Positions 53,207 through 62,013 of a stretch of 64,000 nt of DNA are shown in pieces. The stretch spans positions 62,001 through 126,000 of the forward strand of contig NZ_BNEO01000005.1 in NCBI RefSeq assembly GCF_014905415.1, written 5' to 3'. The number at the start of each line of letters is the position of its first letter. Positions within the stretch are counted from its first letter, which is position 1. The position numbers were made by a program, and so were the translations under genes. Under the pieces are notes generated by a model, which did not search any database, was not told the origin of the DNA, and was given only the letters and a program-made list of their open reading frames with translations. This DNA is from Virgibacillus salexigens (lineage in GTDB: Bacteria > Bacillota > Bacilli > Bacillales > Amphibacillaceae).

Positions 53207-53968
53207 TTACAACCGTTCATACATTTCCATAAAAATTGGACAATGGTCACTTCCATATACATGTGAATGAATATCCGCATCAACCAATTTAGATGTTAGA
53301 CGATCCGAAACAATAAAGTAATCAATGCGCCAACCGACATTTCTTTCCCGAATTGTCTTCATATAGGACCACCAAGAATATAAGCCTTCCGTATGCGGGT
53401 GAAAATGTCGAAGGCTATCGGTAAATCCATTTTCTAGTATGCGTGACATTTTGCCTCGTTCTTCTGTGGTGAATCCTGAATTTCCATGATTTGTTTTATG
53501 ATTTCTTAAGTCAATCTCTTGATGGGCGACGTTTAGATCGCCGCAATAAATAACTGCTTTTTTTGTATCTAATGCTTTTAAGTACGTATAAAGTTCGTTC
53601 TCCCATGCCAAGCGGTAATCTAATCTTGTTAAATCTCGCTTTGAATTCGGTGTATAGACATTAACTAAATAAAAATCTTCATACTCTAATGTAATAATCC
53701 GGCCTTCTTCTTGAGACGATTCGTTACCTAAGCCATAAGAAACGGATAACGGTTTTTGTTTGGTAAATACAGCTGTTCCAGAATATCCCTTTCTTTGTGC
53801 GTAGTTCCAATATTGGTGATAACCGTTTAGGTCTAGATCAATTTGTCCTTCCTGTAATTTAATTTCTTGAACGCAGAATATATCTGCATCTACTTCATAA
53901 AAATAATCTAAAAATCCTTTGCGTATACAGGCACGAAGCCCATTTACATTCCACGATACAAGTTTCAT
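53207..53968 (-). CDS. exoA: Exodeoxyribonuclease III (AP endonuclease)
   Basis: A 253-residue DNA-repair enzyme that cuts at abasic sites and trims 3' ends. WNVNGLRA at the N-terminus, QEIKLQEG, VNVYTPNSKRDL, GDLNVAHQEIDL, WRIDYFIVS and YGSDHCPI at the end are the expected metal and catalytic motifs of the ExoA/Xth family. AAGGGAAC precedes the ATG. It is monocistronic. The length is normal for Bacillus ExoA. Confidence 0.96.
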   Translation of the reverse strand: MKLVSWNVNGLRACIRKGFLDYFYEVDADIFCVQEIKLQEGQIDLDLNGYHQYWNYAQRKGYSGTAVFTKQKPLSVSYGLGNESSQEEGRIITLEYEDFYLVNVYTPNSKRDLTRLDYRLAWENELYTYLKALDTKKAVIYCGDLNVAHQEIDLRNHKTNHGNSGFTTEERGKMSRILENGFTDSLRHFHPHTEGLYSWWSYMKTIRERNVGWRIDYFIVSDRLTSKLVDADIHSHVYGSDHCPIFMEMYERL

Positions 53969-54068
53969 AGATTTATCTGTTCCCTTCTAAAATTCAGTCT
54001 GCTGTGCTTTATTCTAGCATATTTATGGCATTGTTCGCTTCCTATAATAACACGGTGAAAATAAGGCA

Positions 54069-54098
54069 TTGACAATTTTAGTGTATCAACCGTATAAT
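54069..54098 (+). promoter_or_regulatory. Sigma-A promoter of ytrA-like operon
   Basis: TTGACA, an 18-base spacer and TATAAT precede the operon. The -35/-10 spacer overlaps the first palindromic operator (54081), so the repressor should block polymerase. Confidence 0.8.
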
Positions 54099-54171
54099 AC
54101 ACTTCAGGAGCGTATTACGTGGTTAATACAATATATATTTTTGCATCGCGTGTATTAATTGGTTAATACAC
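54081..54171. promoter_or_regulatory. Three palindromic YtrA-type operators
   Basis: The best copy, 54151-54170, reads TGTATTAA-TTGG-TTAATACA, a perfect 8-bp palindrome around 4 bases. A second copy is GTATTAcGTGGTTAATAC at 54112-54129, and a third, weaker copy (GTGTAT...ATACAC, 54081-54102) overlaps the promoter. The motif is the known GTGTATTA-type YtrA box. Confidence 0.8.
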
Positions 54172-54208
54172 AATGGAGAACATCAGACGAATAATAGGAG
54201 TTGTTGCT

Positions 54209-54607
54209 ATGAAGGTTAATTTTAATAATCGGGATCCGGTTTATGTTCAAGTTGTTCGTTATTTTAAACAACAAATTGCTACCAATATGCTTGAACCTGG
54301 TCAGGAGATTCCTTCACGTAGAGAATTAGCAAGTGAATTAAAGATTAATCCAAATACCGTTCAGCGAGCTTATAAAGAAATGGAGGAAGCAGGCTTGATT
54401 TATACAGAACGTAATTTACCTAGTAAAATCACCAAGGATGAAAAAATGCTGCATTCCGTGCGCGAGGAACTTATTATTGAGGCGGTTGATTCGTTTGTTG
54501 CTTCCGTTCATTCGATACAGGTGCCATTCGAAGAAGTAGTTGCTATCTTAAAAGAAAAATATGAAGAAGTAAGTGATGAGAATAAAAGGGGGGAGAGCAA
54601 TGATTGA
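54209..54607 (+). CDS. GntR-family regulator, YtrA-like
   Basis: A 132-residue short GntR repressor. The winged HTH covers about residues 8-75, with PVYVQVVRYFKQQIATNML, IPSRRELASELKINPNTVQRAYKEMEEAGL, typical of the YtrA subfamily, and a short helical C-terminus replaces the usual ligand domain. Related repressors control ABC genes that respond to cell-wall antibiotics. The ATG at 54209 follows TAGGAG; the ATG at 54173 lies in the operator. Its stop overlaps the ATPase start by 8 bases. Confidence 0.88.
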   Translation: MKVNFNNRDPVYVQVVRYFKQQIATNMLEPGQEIPSRRELASELKINPNTVQRAYKEMEEAGLIYTERNLPSKITKDEKMLHSVREELIIEAVDSFVASVHSIQVPFEEVVAILKEKYEEVSDENKRGESND

Positions 54608-55289
54608 AGTTCATAATATTATAAAGAAATTCGGCCGAAAACAAGTACTAAAAGGCGTGAATTTCACAGCAAAAAAGGGAGAAATTACTTGTCTAATTGG
54701 TATCAATGGGGTTGGTAAAACAACTATTATGAATGCCATTATGGCTTTAACACCAATTAACAAAGGCAGTATACAGATTGACGGTAAGGCTATAAAAAAA
54801 GACACCTTTGATAGAATTACTTTTATTCCTGATGCAATTACTGTCCTTCCTCATATGACAATTGAAGAATCGATGCAATTCATGCGTGATTATTATAAAT
54901 CATGGAATGATCAACGAGCATTGGAGCTATTATCGTTTTTTAAGTTAAACCCAGATGAGAAAATCGCAAGTTTATCGAAAGGAAATACAGCAAAAGTAAA
55001 TTTATTGCTCGGATTAGCGTTGGATGTGGACTATGTATTAATGGATGAACCCTTTTCCGGAATTGATATGTTTAGTAGAGAACAAATTGCAAATGTGTTT
55101 ACAAGTCATCTGATAGAAGATCGTGGTGTCATTATTACTACACATGAAATCAATGATATAGAACATCTGATTGATAAAGTCATATTGCTAGATGATGGTG
55201 TGGTAATTAAACAATTTAACACCGAAGAAATGCGTGAAGTAGAAGGGAAATCTGTTGTGGATGTCATGAGAGAGGTGTATCAATCGTGA
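54600..55289 (+). CDS. ABC transporter ATP-binding protein, YtrB-like
   Basis: A 229-residue ATPase. Walker A GINGVGKTTIM (about 36), Walker B YVLMDEPFSGID (about 144) and switch ITTHEINDIEH are normal. The signature region reads LSKGNTAKVNLL, so the usual LSGGQ is altered, as often in YtrB/EcsA-type proteins. The ATG follows GGGGGAG inside the end of the GntR gene. It works with the permease that starts at 55286 and is controlled by the YtrA-like repressor. Confidence 0.88.
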   Translation: MIEVHNIIKKFGRKQVLKGVNFTAKKGEITCLIGINGVGKTTIMNAIMALTPINKGSIQIDGKAIKKDTFDRITFIPDAITVLPHMTIEESMQFMRDYYKSWNDQRALELLSFFKLNPDEKIASLSKGNTAKVNLLLGLALDVDYVLMDEPFSGIDMFSREQIANVFTSHLIEDRGVIITTHEINDIEHLIDKVILLDDGVVIKQFNTEEMREVEGKSVVDVMREVYQS

Positions 55290-56122
55290 AAAGCTATTTA
55301 AAACTAACAAACTTTGAAATTGATCGGTTTTTTAAGATTTACCTTGTTTTGATAGCCATTACGGTTACTGTGCAGATAATCGGAACGATTATTGTAGCAA
55401 ATGACTATATGAATAGAGCTAGTCGTATTATGAATGAAGAGTCTCTGCAAACATCAGCGTTCATTCATAATTATGGATATTTTAGTTTACTTAATTTAAT
55501 GGACAGCCTTTGGTTTTTTGGGCCAATTGCATTCTGTGTTGCCGGCCTTATCTTTTATACTTTCTTTATTTGGTACCGTGATTGGTATGGTAAGAATACA
55601 TTTATTTATCGTCTGCTTATGCTGCCTACTTCGAGGTTAAATGTATTTTTTGCAAAAGCGACAGCTATTTTCTTAATGGTATTGGGGTTAATTGCTTTAC
55701 AACTCGTGCTTCTTTATATCGAAGAACTGATCGTAGAGTTAATTGTACCGTTGGAGTTCATTCAATTTACCAGTATTCCACAGATCATGAATGCGATTAA
55801 TAGTGCATATGTAGTGCTTTTTCCGAAGACTTTCATCGAGTTTATTCTTATTTATGGAACTGGTTTAATAGCAGTATTCACTCTATTCACCGCTATTTTA
55901 TTAGAACGAAGCTATCGTTGGAAGGGCGTATTAATGGGGGCTGGATACTGTATCGTGGCAAGCGGAATCTTCCTCTCACCTGTACTTATTAGTGAACTCA
56001 GTGGAAATTATTATCTGTATATCGGTGAGATTATTATCTTAGAGGTTGCTTTGGGCTGTATCATCATTGCTAGCTCTATCTGGCTTAGTCGTTTTTTACT
56101 AAATAAAAAGATCACGGTATAG
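55286..56122 (+). CDS. ABC transporter permease-like membrane protein
   Basis: A 278-residue protein, GTG start overlapping the ATPase stop as GTGA. About six hydrophobic helices with FYTFFIWYRDWYGKNTFIYRLLMLPTSRLNVFFAK between the second and third; such NTxY(R)L(L)MLP loops are common in YtrC/D-type permeases. It carries no LPxTG or binding domain. Substrate unknown; cell-wall antibiotic or stress export is a typical guess. Confidence 0.78.
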   Translation: MKSYLKLTNFEIDRFFKIYLVLIAITVTVQIIGTIIVANDYMNRASRIMNEESLQTSAFIHNYGYFSLLNLMDSLWFFGPIAFCVAGLIFYTFFIWYRDWYGKNTFIYRLLMLPTSRLNVFFAKATAIFLMVLGLIALQLVLLYIEELIVELIVPLEFIQFTSIPQIMNAINSAYVVLFPKTFIEFILIYGTGLIAVFTLFTAILLERSYRWKGVLMGAGYCIVASGIFLSPVLISELSGNYYLYIGEIIILEVALGCIIIASSIWLSRFLLNKKITV

Positions 56123-56136
56123 AGGGGGTCACAATA

Positions 56137-57372
56137 ATGGGACGATTTTGGAAATTAATACTAATACCGTTCGTTGTAATGATTTGTATTGGCGCATTTT
56201 ACTTACAAAGAGCGATTGCGAACGGTCAACTGCCAGATTACGATTGGGATACTCAAAGTGGAGATGAGCAATTATTAGAAAATGTAACAATCTATGGTCA
56301 CCCTATTGATCAAACGGGTGCGATGAAAATAACGAAAAATGATACGATTTATCAAAATGAGCTATTCTTTATTGAGCGAATGAACGGATTAACAACCCAT
56401 CCGATTATTGAAGATTTAATTGAAGACCATCGTAATTTTATGCGTGGGAAAAGTAAAGAGCTAAACCATTTTTATGAAGATGAAGAACTTCTGGTATCCG
56501 TTGAAATAGAATCAAACAGAGAACTTAATCAGGTTAGGGAGACAGACTTCCGATTAGCCGTTGAAGTGTTTAGAAAAGATACCAAAGAAGTAAATTCCTT
56601 CAGCGTGAATATTCCAAACGAAGATGCTTACAATTATATAAGCCTATTGGATATTCGAGTAGAAAATGGCAATCTATTTGTTATTACGAATAACGATACA
56701 ATGGAACCAACATCCGATCATCCATCAAATGAAACAAGGGTATATCGTTTAAATATAGCAGGAGAAAAGCTAATTAGTGAAGAGCGGTTGCTTTCTTTTG
56801 TAGGTTATGATAACAATCACCCAAATGAAGTTGCTTCTTTATTGGGTGGTGCGGAGGAAATATATTCAAATGAATACATGGCCGTGTCAGTAAGAGAAGT
56901 AAATGAGGAGGAAGTCAACAAACTCATTGTAGTAAACTTGAAAACAGAGGAACAATTCCGTGTTGATCTTCCTAAAGATACCCTTTCGCAAGAGGCATGG
57001 ATAGACAAGCAGTCGAATATGTTATATTTCTGGAAAAGTACGGAAGGCGGATTAGAGATCACCCCTTATGATCTTTCAAAGCAAGCAGTACAAAATACGA
57101 TAGAAGTAAAATTACCAGAATCGACATTTACTGAGCCTCGTTCATTTGATGGGAAAAATCCAGGTTCAAATGCCATTCAAGAACCCTATCGGATGAATGT
57201 GATTCGTATCCATGAAGGGAATGCCTATGTACTGAGTGGACAGAATCCGGACAAGACGGATGTTTATTTGCATGTTGTACGTCTTTCCGATGGAGAAGTC
57301 TTATATAAAGGTAAATTAGATAACCGTCAAAAAGATGGTGGGTTTGAAATTTACAATATGACCATTAGATAA
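56137..57372 (+). CDS. Membrane-anchored extracytoplasmic protein of unknown function
   Basis: A 411-residue protein with one N-terminal helix (about 5-24, LILIPFVVMICIGAFYL) and a long soluble outer part. The outer part repeats short strand pairs with polar turns (for example YNYISLLDIRVENGNLFVITNND and AYVLSGQNPDKTDVYLHVVRL), which would fit a beta-propeller, but I recognise no named family. It is co-transcribed with the ABC genes under the YtrA-like control region, so it could be a sensor or accessory of the transporter. AGAGGGGG precedes the ATG. Confidence 0.68.
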   Translation: MGRFWKLILIPFVVMICIGAFYLQRAIANGQLPDYDWDTQSGDEQLLENVTIYGHPIDQTGAMKITKNDTIYQNELFFIERMNGLTTHPIIEDLIEDHRNFMRGKSKELNHFYEDEELLVSVEIESNRELNQVRETDFRLAVEVFRKDTKEVNSFSVNIPNEDAYNYISLLDIRVENGNLFVITNNDTMEPTSDHPSNETRVYRLNIAGEKLISEERLLSFVGYDNNHPNEVASLLGGAEEIYSNEYMAVSVREVNEEEVNKLIVVNLKTEEQFRVDLPKDTLSQEAWIDKQSNMLYFWKSTEGGLEITPYDLSKQAVQNTIEVKLPESTFTEPRSFDGKNPGSNAIQEPYRMNVIRIHEGNAYVLSGQNPDKTDVYLHVVRLSDGEVLYKGKLDNRQKDGGFEIYNMTIR

Positions 57373-57373
57373 G

Positions 57374-57416
57374 AAAAAATGTGGTTGGTTCGTTAATCCG
57401 TTCCAACCACATTTTT
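57374..57416. terminator. Bidirectional terminator, ytr operon and ytpP
   Basis: AAAAATGTGGTTGG and CCAACCACATTTTTG form a 14-bp stem. The minus-strand stop at 57393 lies in the loop region of this hairpin. Confidence 0.9.
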
Positions 57417-57734
57417 GTAGATACGCTTGATTTTCGCTTCGAGTAAGTCTAAATGCACAATACGTGCTTCGCGGATATATTCTTTTCCATTGACAAAGAG
57501 AAGGAGCACCGGGACGGTAAAGATGGAAAAACGACTGGCGACTTCTTCTACCAGTTCAGCTCGAATATGCACTGCTGTTATTTGTGGATAATCGGTTAAT
57601 AATTGCTGTACTTGTGGTAATAGACTATGACAAACACTACATCCCTCACGCGATATAAACAGAAAAGCCAGTTCATGTTCCTCAATAAAGGAATTGATAT
57701 CATTTATCTGTTTTAATTCTTGAAATGTATGCAT
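57393..57734 (-). CDS. Thioredoxin-like protein, YtpP family
   Basis: A 113-residue thioredoxin fold, cytoplasmic. REGCSVCHSLLPQVQQLL carries the CxxC pair at about residues 33-36, and IFTVPVLLLFVNGKEYIREAR has the cis-Pro region. This matches YtpP, a thioredoxin-like protein linked to bacillithiol disulfide reduction. AAAGGAGG precedes the ATG. It is a single gene converging with the ytr operon. Confidence 0.85.
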   Translation of the reverse strand: MHTFQELKQINDINSFIEEHELAFLFISREGCSVCHSLLPQVQQLLTDYPQITAVHIRAELVEEVASRFSIFTVPVLLLFVNGKEYIREARIVHLDLLEAKIKRIYKNVVGTD

Positions 57735-57844
57735 GGCAAGACCTCCTTTTATTAGAATAGCACAGAAGATATGTTTCTACTCATTCTACGTTTTACGCAT
57801 GAAGAATGCAGGAATAGGTAAGTAAAAACAATGAGGTGGTATAT

Positions 57845-58012
57845 ATGAGCAATGAGCATAAACCAGAAAAACGAAAAAAAGAAGATCGAACAAAATTAGA
57901 TGAATTTGAAGACCAAAAGCATGTCGATGCTATTCCATTAGAAGATTTGAGAAAGGAAATGAAAGAGGAAAAACAAAAAAGAAAATCTAAAAACTCCTCT
58001 CAGAGTGAGTAA
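57845..58012 (+). CDS. Charged 55-residue protein
   Basis: Short hydrophilic protein with GAGGTGG before the ATG. Composition is rich in Lys and Glu, and it has one helical region (about 25-45). No cysteine, signal peptide or membrane segment. I recognise no family. It lies alone between ytpP and a long inverted repeat. The good ribosome site is the main support. Confidence 0.55.
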   Translation: MSNEHKPEKRKKEDRTKLDEFEDQKHVDAIPLEDLRKEMKEEKQKRKSKNSSQSE

Positions 58013-58104
58013 AGGGCCCGAAAAGAATGAAAACGAGCGCTCGATAATGAACCGCCAAATGATTCATTCCTTTTGGTAGGAATCATCTGCTTGCAAAAAT
58101 AAAC

Positions 58105-58170
58105 GATAAAAAATCTGAACTACTTTTCGAATCTAGCTTCGGCTTTAGATGATCGTTCAGATTTTTTATC
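58105..58170. terminator. Long hairpin with 16-bp outer stem
   Basis: GATAAAAAATCTGAAC and GTTCAGATTTTTTATC are perfect inverted repeats 34 bases apart; an inner TCTA/TTAGA pair lies between. The outer stem ends in T/A runs on both strands, so it may terminate the small gene at 57845 and the coat gene at 58207. Confidence 0.7.
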
Positions 58171-58206
58171 TAACTTACTTTTTTTAAGACTCCTAGGGGA
58201 GTGCAT

Positions 58207-58749
58207 CTATTCCCATGGAGTAATGGGGTCTAAACAAGTAATTGCAAAAAAATGACTTAAATCAACGGTGATACATACGCCAGTTGCTTGAAAATCAGTG
58301 ACCCTAGTATCGTCTGGAAAAAAGGCGCAAGCATGACTGCAATGCCCAGTAGAAGTTTCGTATCCATCTGATATCGGTAACAGCAGCTCAAGATTTACAC
58401 AGCATTTGCTTCCCTTCGCAAAGTGTTTGGCACGGAAAATTGGTGATTCAATGCATTCAAATCCGTGGCGATGACACGAGCAAGTCTTCGAAACACCACT
58501 ACCAATAAATGGTTCACAACTACATTTATCATACAACATAAAAGGGATGGTAGTATGCCTTGGTCCGTGTTTTTTCCCACGTAATTGTTCAATCGAGGTG
58601 TGACAGCTGGAATCACAATGACAGTCGTTACGTACTTCATGTTGAGCATCTATAATTCGGCGGACAATATCACAGATGCAATCCTTTCGTTGTTTTTTTG
58701 AAGAACAGCCTTTTGAACAGGTCTTTTTCTTTCTTTTATTACAACCCAT
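58207..58749 (-). CDS. Spore coat protein, CotY/CotZ (ExsY) family
   Basis: A 180-residue cysteine-rich crust or exosporium assembly protein. CSKGCSSKKQRKDCICDIVRRIIDAQ near the N-terminus, CHCDSSCHTSIEQL, TIPFMLYDKC, KTCSCHRHGFECIESPIFRAKHF and a C-terminal CITVDLSHFFAITCL match the ExsY/CotZ pattern of many Cys in a fixed order. The upstream CATAAACTA fits a sigma-K -10, though a matching -35 is missing. AAAGGAG precedes the ATG. These proteins self-assemble with disulfides and support CotX-type proteins. Confidence 0.9.
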   Translation of the reverse strand: MGCNKRKKKTCSKGCSSKKQRKDCICDIVRRIIDAQHEVRNDCHCDSSCHTSIEQLRGKKHGPRHTTIPFMLYDKCSCEPFIGSGVSKTCSCHRHGFECIESPIFRAKHFAKGSKCCVNLELLLPISDGYETSTGHCSHACAFFPDDTRVTDFQATGVCITVDLSHFFAITCLDPITPWE

Positions 58750-58784
58750 ATGATCTCTCCTTTTGTACAGCTAACGAATTATAA

Positions 58785-58793
58785 TAGTTTATG
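58785..58793 (-). promoter_or_regulatory. Possible sigma-K -10 element of cotZ-like gene
   Basis: The minus strand reads CATAAACTA, matching CATAnnnTA, 36 bases before the ATG. The -35 AC at the usual 16-17 base distance is absent, so this is only a half match. Confidence 0.35.
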
Positions 58794-58976
58794 CTTCGCT
58801 CTCATTTTAGCCTGTATAAAAGTCTAGTTTTTAAAAAATAAGGTAGTAGTCTAGTAAGTAATTAAAAATGTATGGATACCCTAGTGGATATGCCGATGCC
58901 TTTATAGGAATAAGTCATATGATAATATAAATCATTACAAGCTTGTATAGATTTTACCCATGAATTGTTCTCCCAG

Positions 58977-59007
58977 AAAAAAGCCGACTGATCCTCGGCT
59001 TTTTTCG
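58977..59007. terminator. Hairpin terminator without an obvious gene
   Basis: AAAAAAGCCGA and TCGGCTTTTTTCG form an 11-bp stem with a 7-base loop and A/T runs on both sides. No plausible plus-strand gene is found in the 170 bases before it. Confidence 0.85.
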
Positions 59008-59137
59008 TTTTATGTAGTTTGTTATGTGTCAATCAGCATTCTAGTGATATCGGAGTGGCCGCTGTTAGAGGTAGATATTATTATGAGCGGCAAAAATGTA
59101 ACATCAGATGGATGCGCGTGCGCGTGGGGAAAATAAT

Positions 59138-59161
59138 GCTTAAAATGATGAAAACGGGTTA
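59138..59161 (+). promoter_or_regulatory. Possible sigma-B promoter of SHOCT gene
   Basis: GCTTAA, a 12-base spacer and GGGTTA resemble GTTTAA-N12-14-GGGTAT with three mismatches. It ends 22 bases before the start codon. A general-stress role would suit a small membrane protein, but the match is loose. Confidence 0.35.
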
Positions 59162-59182
59162 TCGTATAAATAGAGGTGATAG

Positions 59183-59386
59183 ATGATGACTGCAATATTT
59201 ATGGATCAAACCTTCCGTTTTTGGTTATCGCTTGCTTTAGTGATCATTATCCTGGGGATTCTTTTTCGCTTTCGTGCCAAAAAGAACCCAAAGAAAGATT
59301 CGCTTGAATTGTTAAAGGAACGATTTGAGCGTGGGGAAATAAGTAAGGAAGTGTATGATAGGGCACGTAAACAAAGGGGGAAATGA
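59183..59386 (+). CDS. Small membrane protein with SHOCT domain
   Basis: A 67-residue protein with one helix (about 12-28, FWLSLALVIIILGILF) and a cytoplasmic SHOCT motif at about 40-65 (LELLKERFERGEISKEVYDRAR). SHOCT is a short oligomerisation domain found in membrane stress proteins. GAGGTGAT precedes the ATG pair. It stands alone ahead of the trp operon. Function unknown. Confidence 0.75.
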   Translation: MMTAIFMDQTFRFWLSLALVIIILGILFRFRAKKNPKKDSLELLKERFERGEISKEVYDRARKQRGK

Positions 59387-59432
59387 TTAAAGAACAGAAA
59401 GAGATCGATCAGTGACCAACCTCTTTCCAGTT

Positions 59433-60206
59433 CTAGATGCTTGCTTGAATTAATTGTTTAATTTGTTCTGTCTTTCCTTCATGAAAAAGATCGACAATCT
59501 TGCTTCCGACGACAACGCCGTCGCAATAAGAACCAAGCTCTTTCGCTTGTTCATTAGTGGAAACGCCAAATCCGGCTAAAACAGGAACAGGACTTTGTTG
59601 TTTTACTTGTTGAAGGTATGTCTTTACCTTTGATTCATAAGAAGATCTCACGCCTGTCGTTCCAGTGACTGTAACCGCATATAGAAAGCCTTCTGATCGA
59701 TGGGCCAATGTTTCAATCCGTTCACTAGAGCTAGTTAGCGCTGCAAGTCGAATCAGTGCAATTGCCCTATGTTGAAGCGCATCTGTTACCATGGCTTCCT
59801 CTTCTAATGGCAAATCTGGAATAATCAGCCCATCTATGCCAGCTTGGACACAAGAATCTGCAAATGATTCTACGCCATATTTATATATTGGGTTGATATA
59901 TGCCATTACAATAATTGGCACTATACGCTTCTCTTTAAAGGATGCGAGCTTATCTAATACTGCAGTTAATGTTGTTGCATGATCTAGGGATCGTTTGCCG
60001 GCATTTTGTATGGTTGGTCCATCTGCGACGGGATCGGAAAATGGAATACCAACTTCGATAGCTGCTGCACCACATTCTTGTAAAAATAGAATGCGTTCTT
60101 CTAGGTTATCTAGGCCACCATCTCCAGCCATAATATAGGGAACGAAGAGGTTTTTATTTTCACTTTGAAGTTGATTAAGGTAATTATCTAGTTTTTCTTT
60201 CCCCAT
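59433..60206 (-). CDS. trpA: Tryptophan synthase alpha subunit
   Basis: Cleaves indole-3-glycerol phosphate to indole and glyceraldehyde 3-phosphate, passing indole to TrpB. The 257-residue TIM barrel has catalytic Glu in AAIEVGIPFSDPVADGPTIQ (about 48-67) and the Asp of the YGVESF/DGLIIPDLPLEE segment (about 130). AVTVTGTTGVR and VVVGSKIV bind phosphate. It starts one base after trpB ends, behind GGAGGAG, and closes the operon. Confidence 0.97.
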   Translation of the reverse strand: MGKEKLDNYLNQLQSENKNLFVPYIMAGDGGLDNLEERILFLQECGAAAIEVGIPFSDPVADGPTIQNAGKRSLDHATTLTAVLDKLASFKEKRIVPIIVMAYINPIYKYGVESFADSCVQAGIDGLIIPDLPLEEEAMVTDALQHRAIALIRLAALTSSSERIETLAHRSEGFLYAVTVTGTTGVRSSYESKVKTYLQQVKQQSPVPVLAGFGVSTNEQAKELGSYCDGVVVGSKIVDLFHEGKTEQIKQLIQASI

Positions 60207-61403
60207 TTATTTCTCCTCCAATACTTGTTTTATTTGCTCAACATCTTTATCTCCGCGTCCAGAGAGACAAATGACCAACCTTTGATCTGAATTCATTTCT
60301 GCAGCTAATTTTTCAGCATAAGCGATCGCATGTGCACTTTCTAGTGCGGGAATAATTCCTTCGGTTTGCGACAATGATTGTAATGCAGTGACCGCTTCAT
60401 CATCGGTAATCGATACATATATAACGCGCCCCGTATCATTTAAATGGCTATGTTCTGGGCCGACACCAGGATAATCTAGTCCAGCTGATATAGAAAAAGC
60501 CTCTTGAATTTGTCCATGTTCATCCTGAAGTAAATTCGTCATGGTCCCATGTAAGATCCCTGGGTTTGGATTTACTAATACGGATGCATGTTGATTCGTA
60601 TCTAATCCAGCTCCCCCGGCTTCGACCCCGTACAACCTTACTTGCTTATCTTCAATAAACGGGTAAAACATTCCCATCGCATTACTGCCTCCACCTACAC
60701 ATGCAATCACGGCATCGGGTAATGAACCATCTTGTTTGAGGATTTGCTGTTTTGTCTCTTTGCCAATAACGGATTGAAAATCACGAACAATTTTCGGAAA
60801 TGGATGAGGTCCAACTACTGATCCGAGGATATAATGGGTATCTTCGACATTCGTCACCCAATATCTTAGTGCATCATTGACAGCATCCTTTAACGTACCA
60901 CTTCCGTTTTTGACACTACGTACTTCTGCACCTAATAACTCCATCCGAAATACATTTAACTTCTGTCTCCGCATATCCTCTTCACCCATAAAGACAACAC
61001 ATTCCAGGCCAAGAAGGGAACAAACCGTAGCAGTAGCAACTCCATGTTGTCCAGCTCCTGTTTCTGCGACTACCTTTTTCTTTCCCATTCGTAATGTTAA
61101 TAGAGCCTGGCCAATGGTGTTATTTATCTTATGTGCTCCGGTATGGTTTAAATCTTCCCTTTTTAAATAGATTTGTGGACCACCAAGCTTCTTTGTTAGG
61201 TTCTCTGCATAGTATAAAGGTGTTTCTCTACCAATATATTGATTCAGGTAATAATGTAATTCCTCTACAAATGCAGGATCATTTATTGCTTCTCCATACG
61301 CCTTTTCTAATTCAAGTAGAGCGGGCATTAGTGTTTCTGGAACATATCTTCCCCCAAACTCTCCAAATCTTCCATTGGCATCAGGCATTGTGTAGGTTGT
61401 CAT
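60207..61403 (-). CDS. trpB: Tryptophan synthase beta subunit
   Basis: PLP enzyme that joins indole and serine to tryptophan. The 398-residue protein has [11 protein letters not shown]-type entry ([10 protein letters not shown]), the PLP lysine in [31 protein letters not shown], the glycine loop GGGSNAMG and LEPAHAIAYA-type [16 protein letters not shown]. The ATG at 61403 follows GAAAGGA and lies inside the end of trpF, so translation is coupled. Confidence 0.97.
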   Translation of the reverse strand: MTTYTMPDANGRFGEFGGRYVPETLMPALLELEKAYGEAINDPAFVEELHYYLNQYIGRETPLYYAENLTKKLGGPQIYLKREDLNHTGAHKINNTIGQALLTLRMGKKKVVAETGAGQHGVATATVCSLLGLECVVFMGEEDMRRQKLNVFRMELLGAEVRSVKNGSGTLKDAVNDALRYWVTNVEDTHYILGSVVGPHPFPKIVRDFQSVIGKETKQQILKQDGSLPDAVIACVGGGSNAMGMFYPFIEDKQVRLYGVEAGGAGLDTNQHASVLVNPNPGILHGTMTNLLQDEHGQIQEAFSISAGLDYPGVGPEHSHLNDTGRVIYVSITDDEAVTALQSLSQTEGIIPALESAHAIAYAEKLAAEMNSDQRLVICLSGRGDKDVEQIKQVLEEK

Positions 61404-62013
61404 GGAACTCATCCTTTCGTTTAGCATTAGCTATAAATTGCTTTATTTTCTCTGGATCCTTTCTACCTTTCGTTTCTACTCCGCTTGATACATCAACAGC
61501 ATATGGGCGAAGTGTTCGAATGGCCTCTCCGACATTTGCTGGTGTCAGACCACCAGCAATCATAATTTTATCCCTTGGAATTGATAAACGATTGAATAGA
61601 CTCCAATCGAATGTAACACCATTACCACCTGGCCTTTCCTTTACTGGTCCGTCTAACAAATAAACATCACATGGATAGGTTTTAATACGAGATAGCTGCT
61701 GGGCATCTACGGGATATGCTTTTATAACCTGACGTTGAAGTTGCTTAGCAACGGTGGTACTCTCTTCACCGTGAAGCTGGATATAATCAAGCGGAACAAG
61801 TGAAGCAATTGTATTCATTGTTTCAATGCTTTCATTTACAAAGACACCTACTTTTTTAACTGACTGAGGCAGGTTATTTACAATGGTGGCAGCCGCTTCG
61901 GGAGTGATGGATCGCTTGCTGCCGGCAAACACAAAGCCGATGAAATCAGCACCTGCTTCAACTGCTGCCTGAGCTGCATCCATTGATTGAATGCCACATA
62001 TTTTAACGCGCAT
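61381..62013 (-). CDS. trpF: Phosphoribosylanthranilate isomerase
   Basis: Converts N-phosphoribosyl-anthranilate to CdRP. The 210-residue barrel begins [10 protein letters not shown] with the catalytic Cys at residue 5. [32 protein letters not shown] and the catalytic Asp in [18 protein letters not shown] complete the site. The ATG at 62013 follows AAAGGAG. It overlaps trpC by 11 bases and trpB by 23 bases. Confidence 0.96.
   Translation of the reverse strand: MRVKICGIQSMDAAQAAVEAGADFIGFVFAGSKRSITPEAAATIVNNLPQSVKKVGVFVNESIETMNTIASLVPLDYIQLHGEESTTVAKQLQRQVIKAYPVDAQQLSRIKTYPCDVYLLDGPVKERPGGNGVTFDWSLFNRLSIPRDKIMIAGGLTPANVGEAIRTLRPYAVDVSSGVETKGRKDPEKIKQFIANAKRKDEFHDNLHNA

Larger units (their letters stand above)
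58750..59182. other. 433-base intergenic region, coat promoter to SHOCT gene
   Basis: Contains the candidate cotZ -10 (58785-58793), a hairpin terminator at 58977-59007 without a clear gene before it, an alternating TGCGCGTGCGCGTG stretch (59117-59130) and a possible sigma-B promoter (59138-59161). A 20-codon frame at 58869-58931 has no ribosome site. I see no other gene in it. Confidence 0.6.

Noticed and set aside
54573-54600. Earlier start for the YtrB-like ATPase
   Set aside because: The nine extra residues come from the GntR overlap; the ATG at 54600 has GGGGGAG just before it.
58869-58931. A 20-codon frame MYGYPSGYAD... before the orphan terminator
   Set aside because: No ribosome site and too short to support; kept only as a remark in the findings.
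61094-61663. Antisense frame of 189 codons opposite trpB and trpF
   Set aside because: The minus-strand genes are certain; the antisense frame has no start signal or family features.
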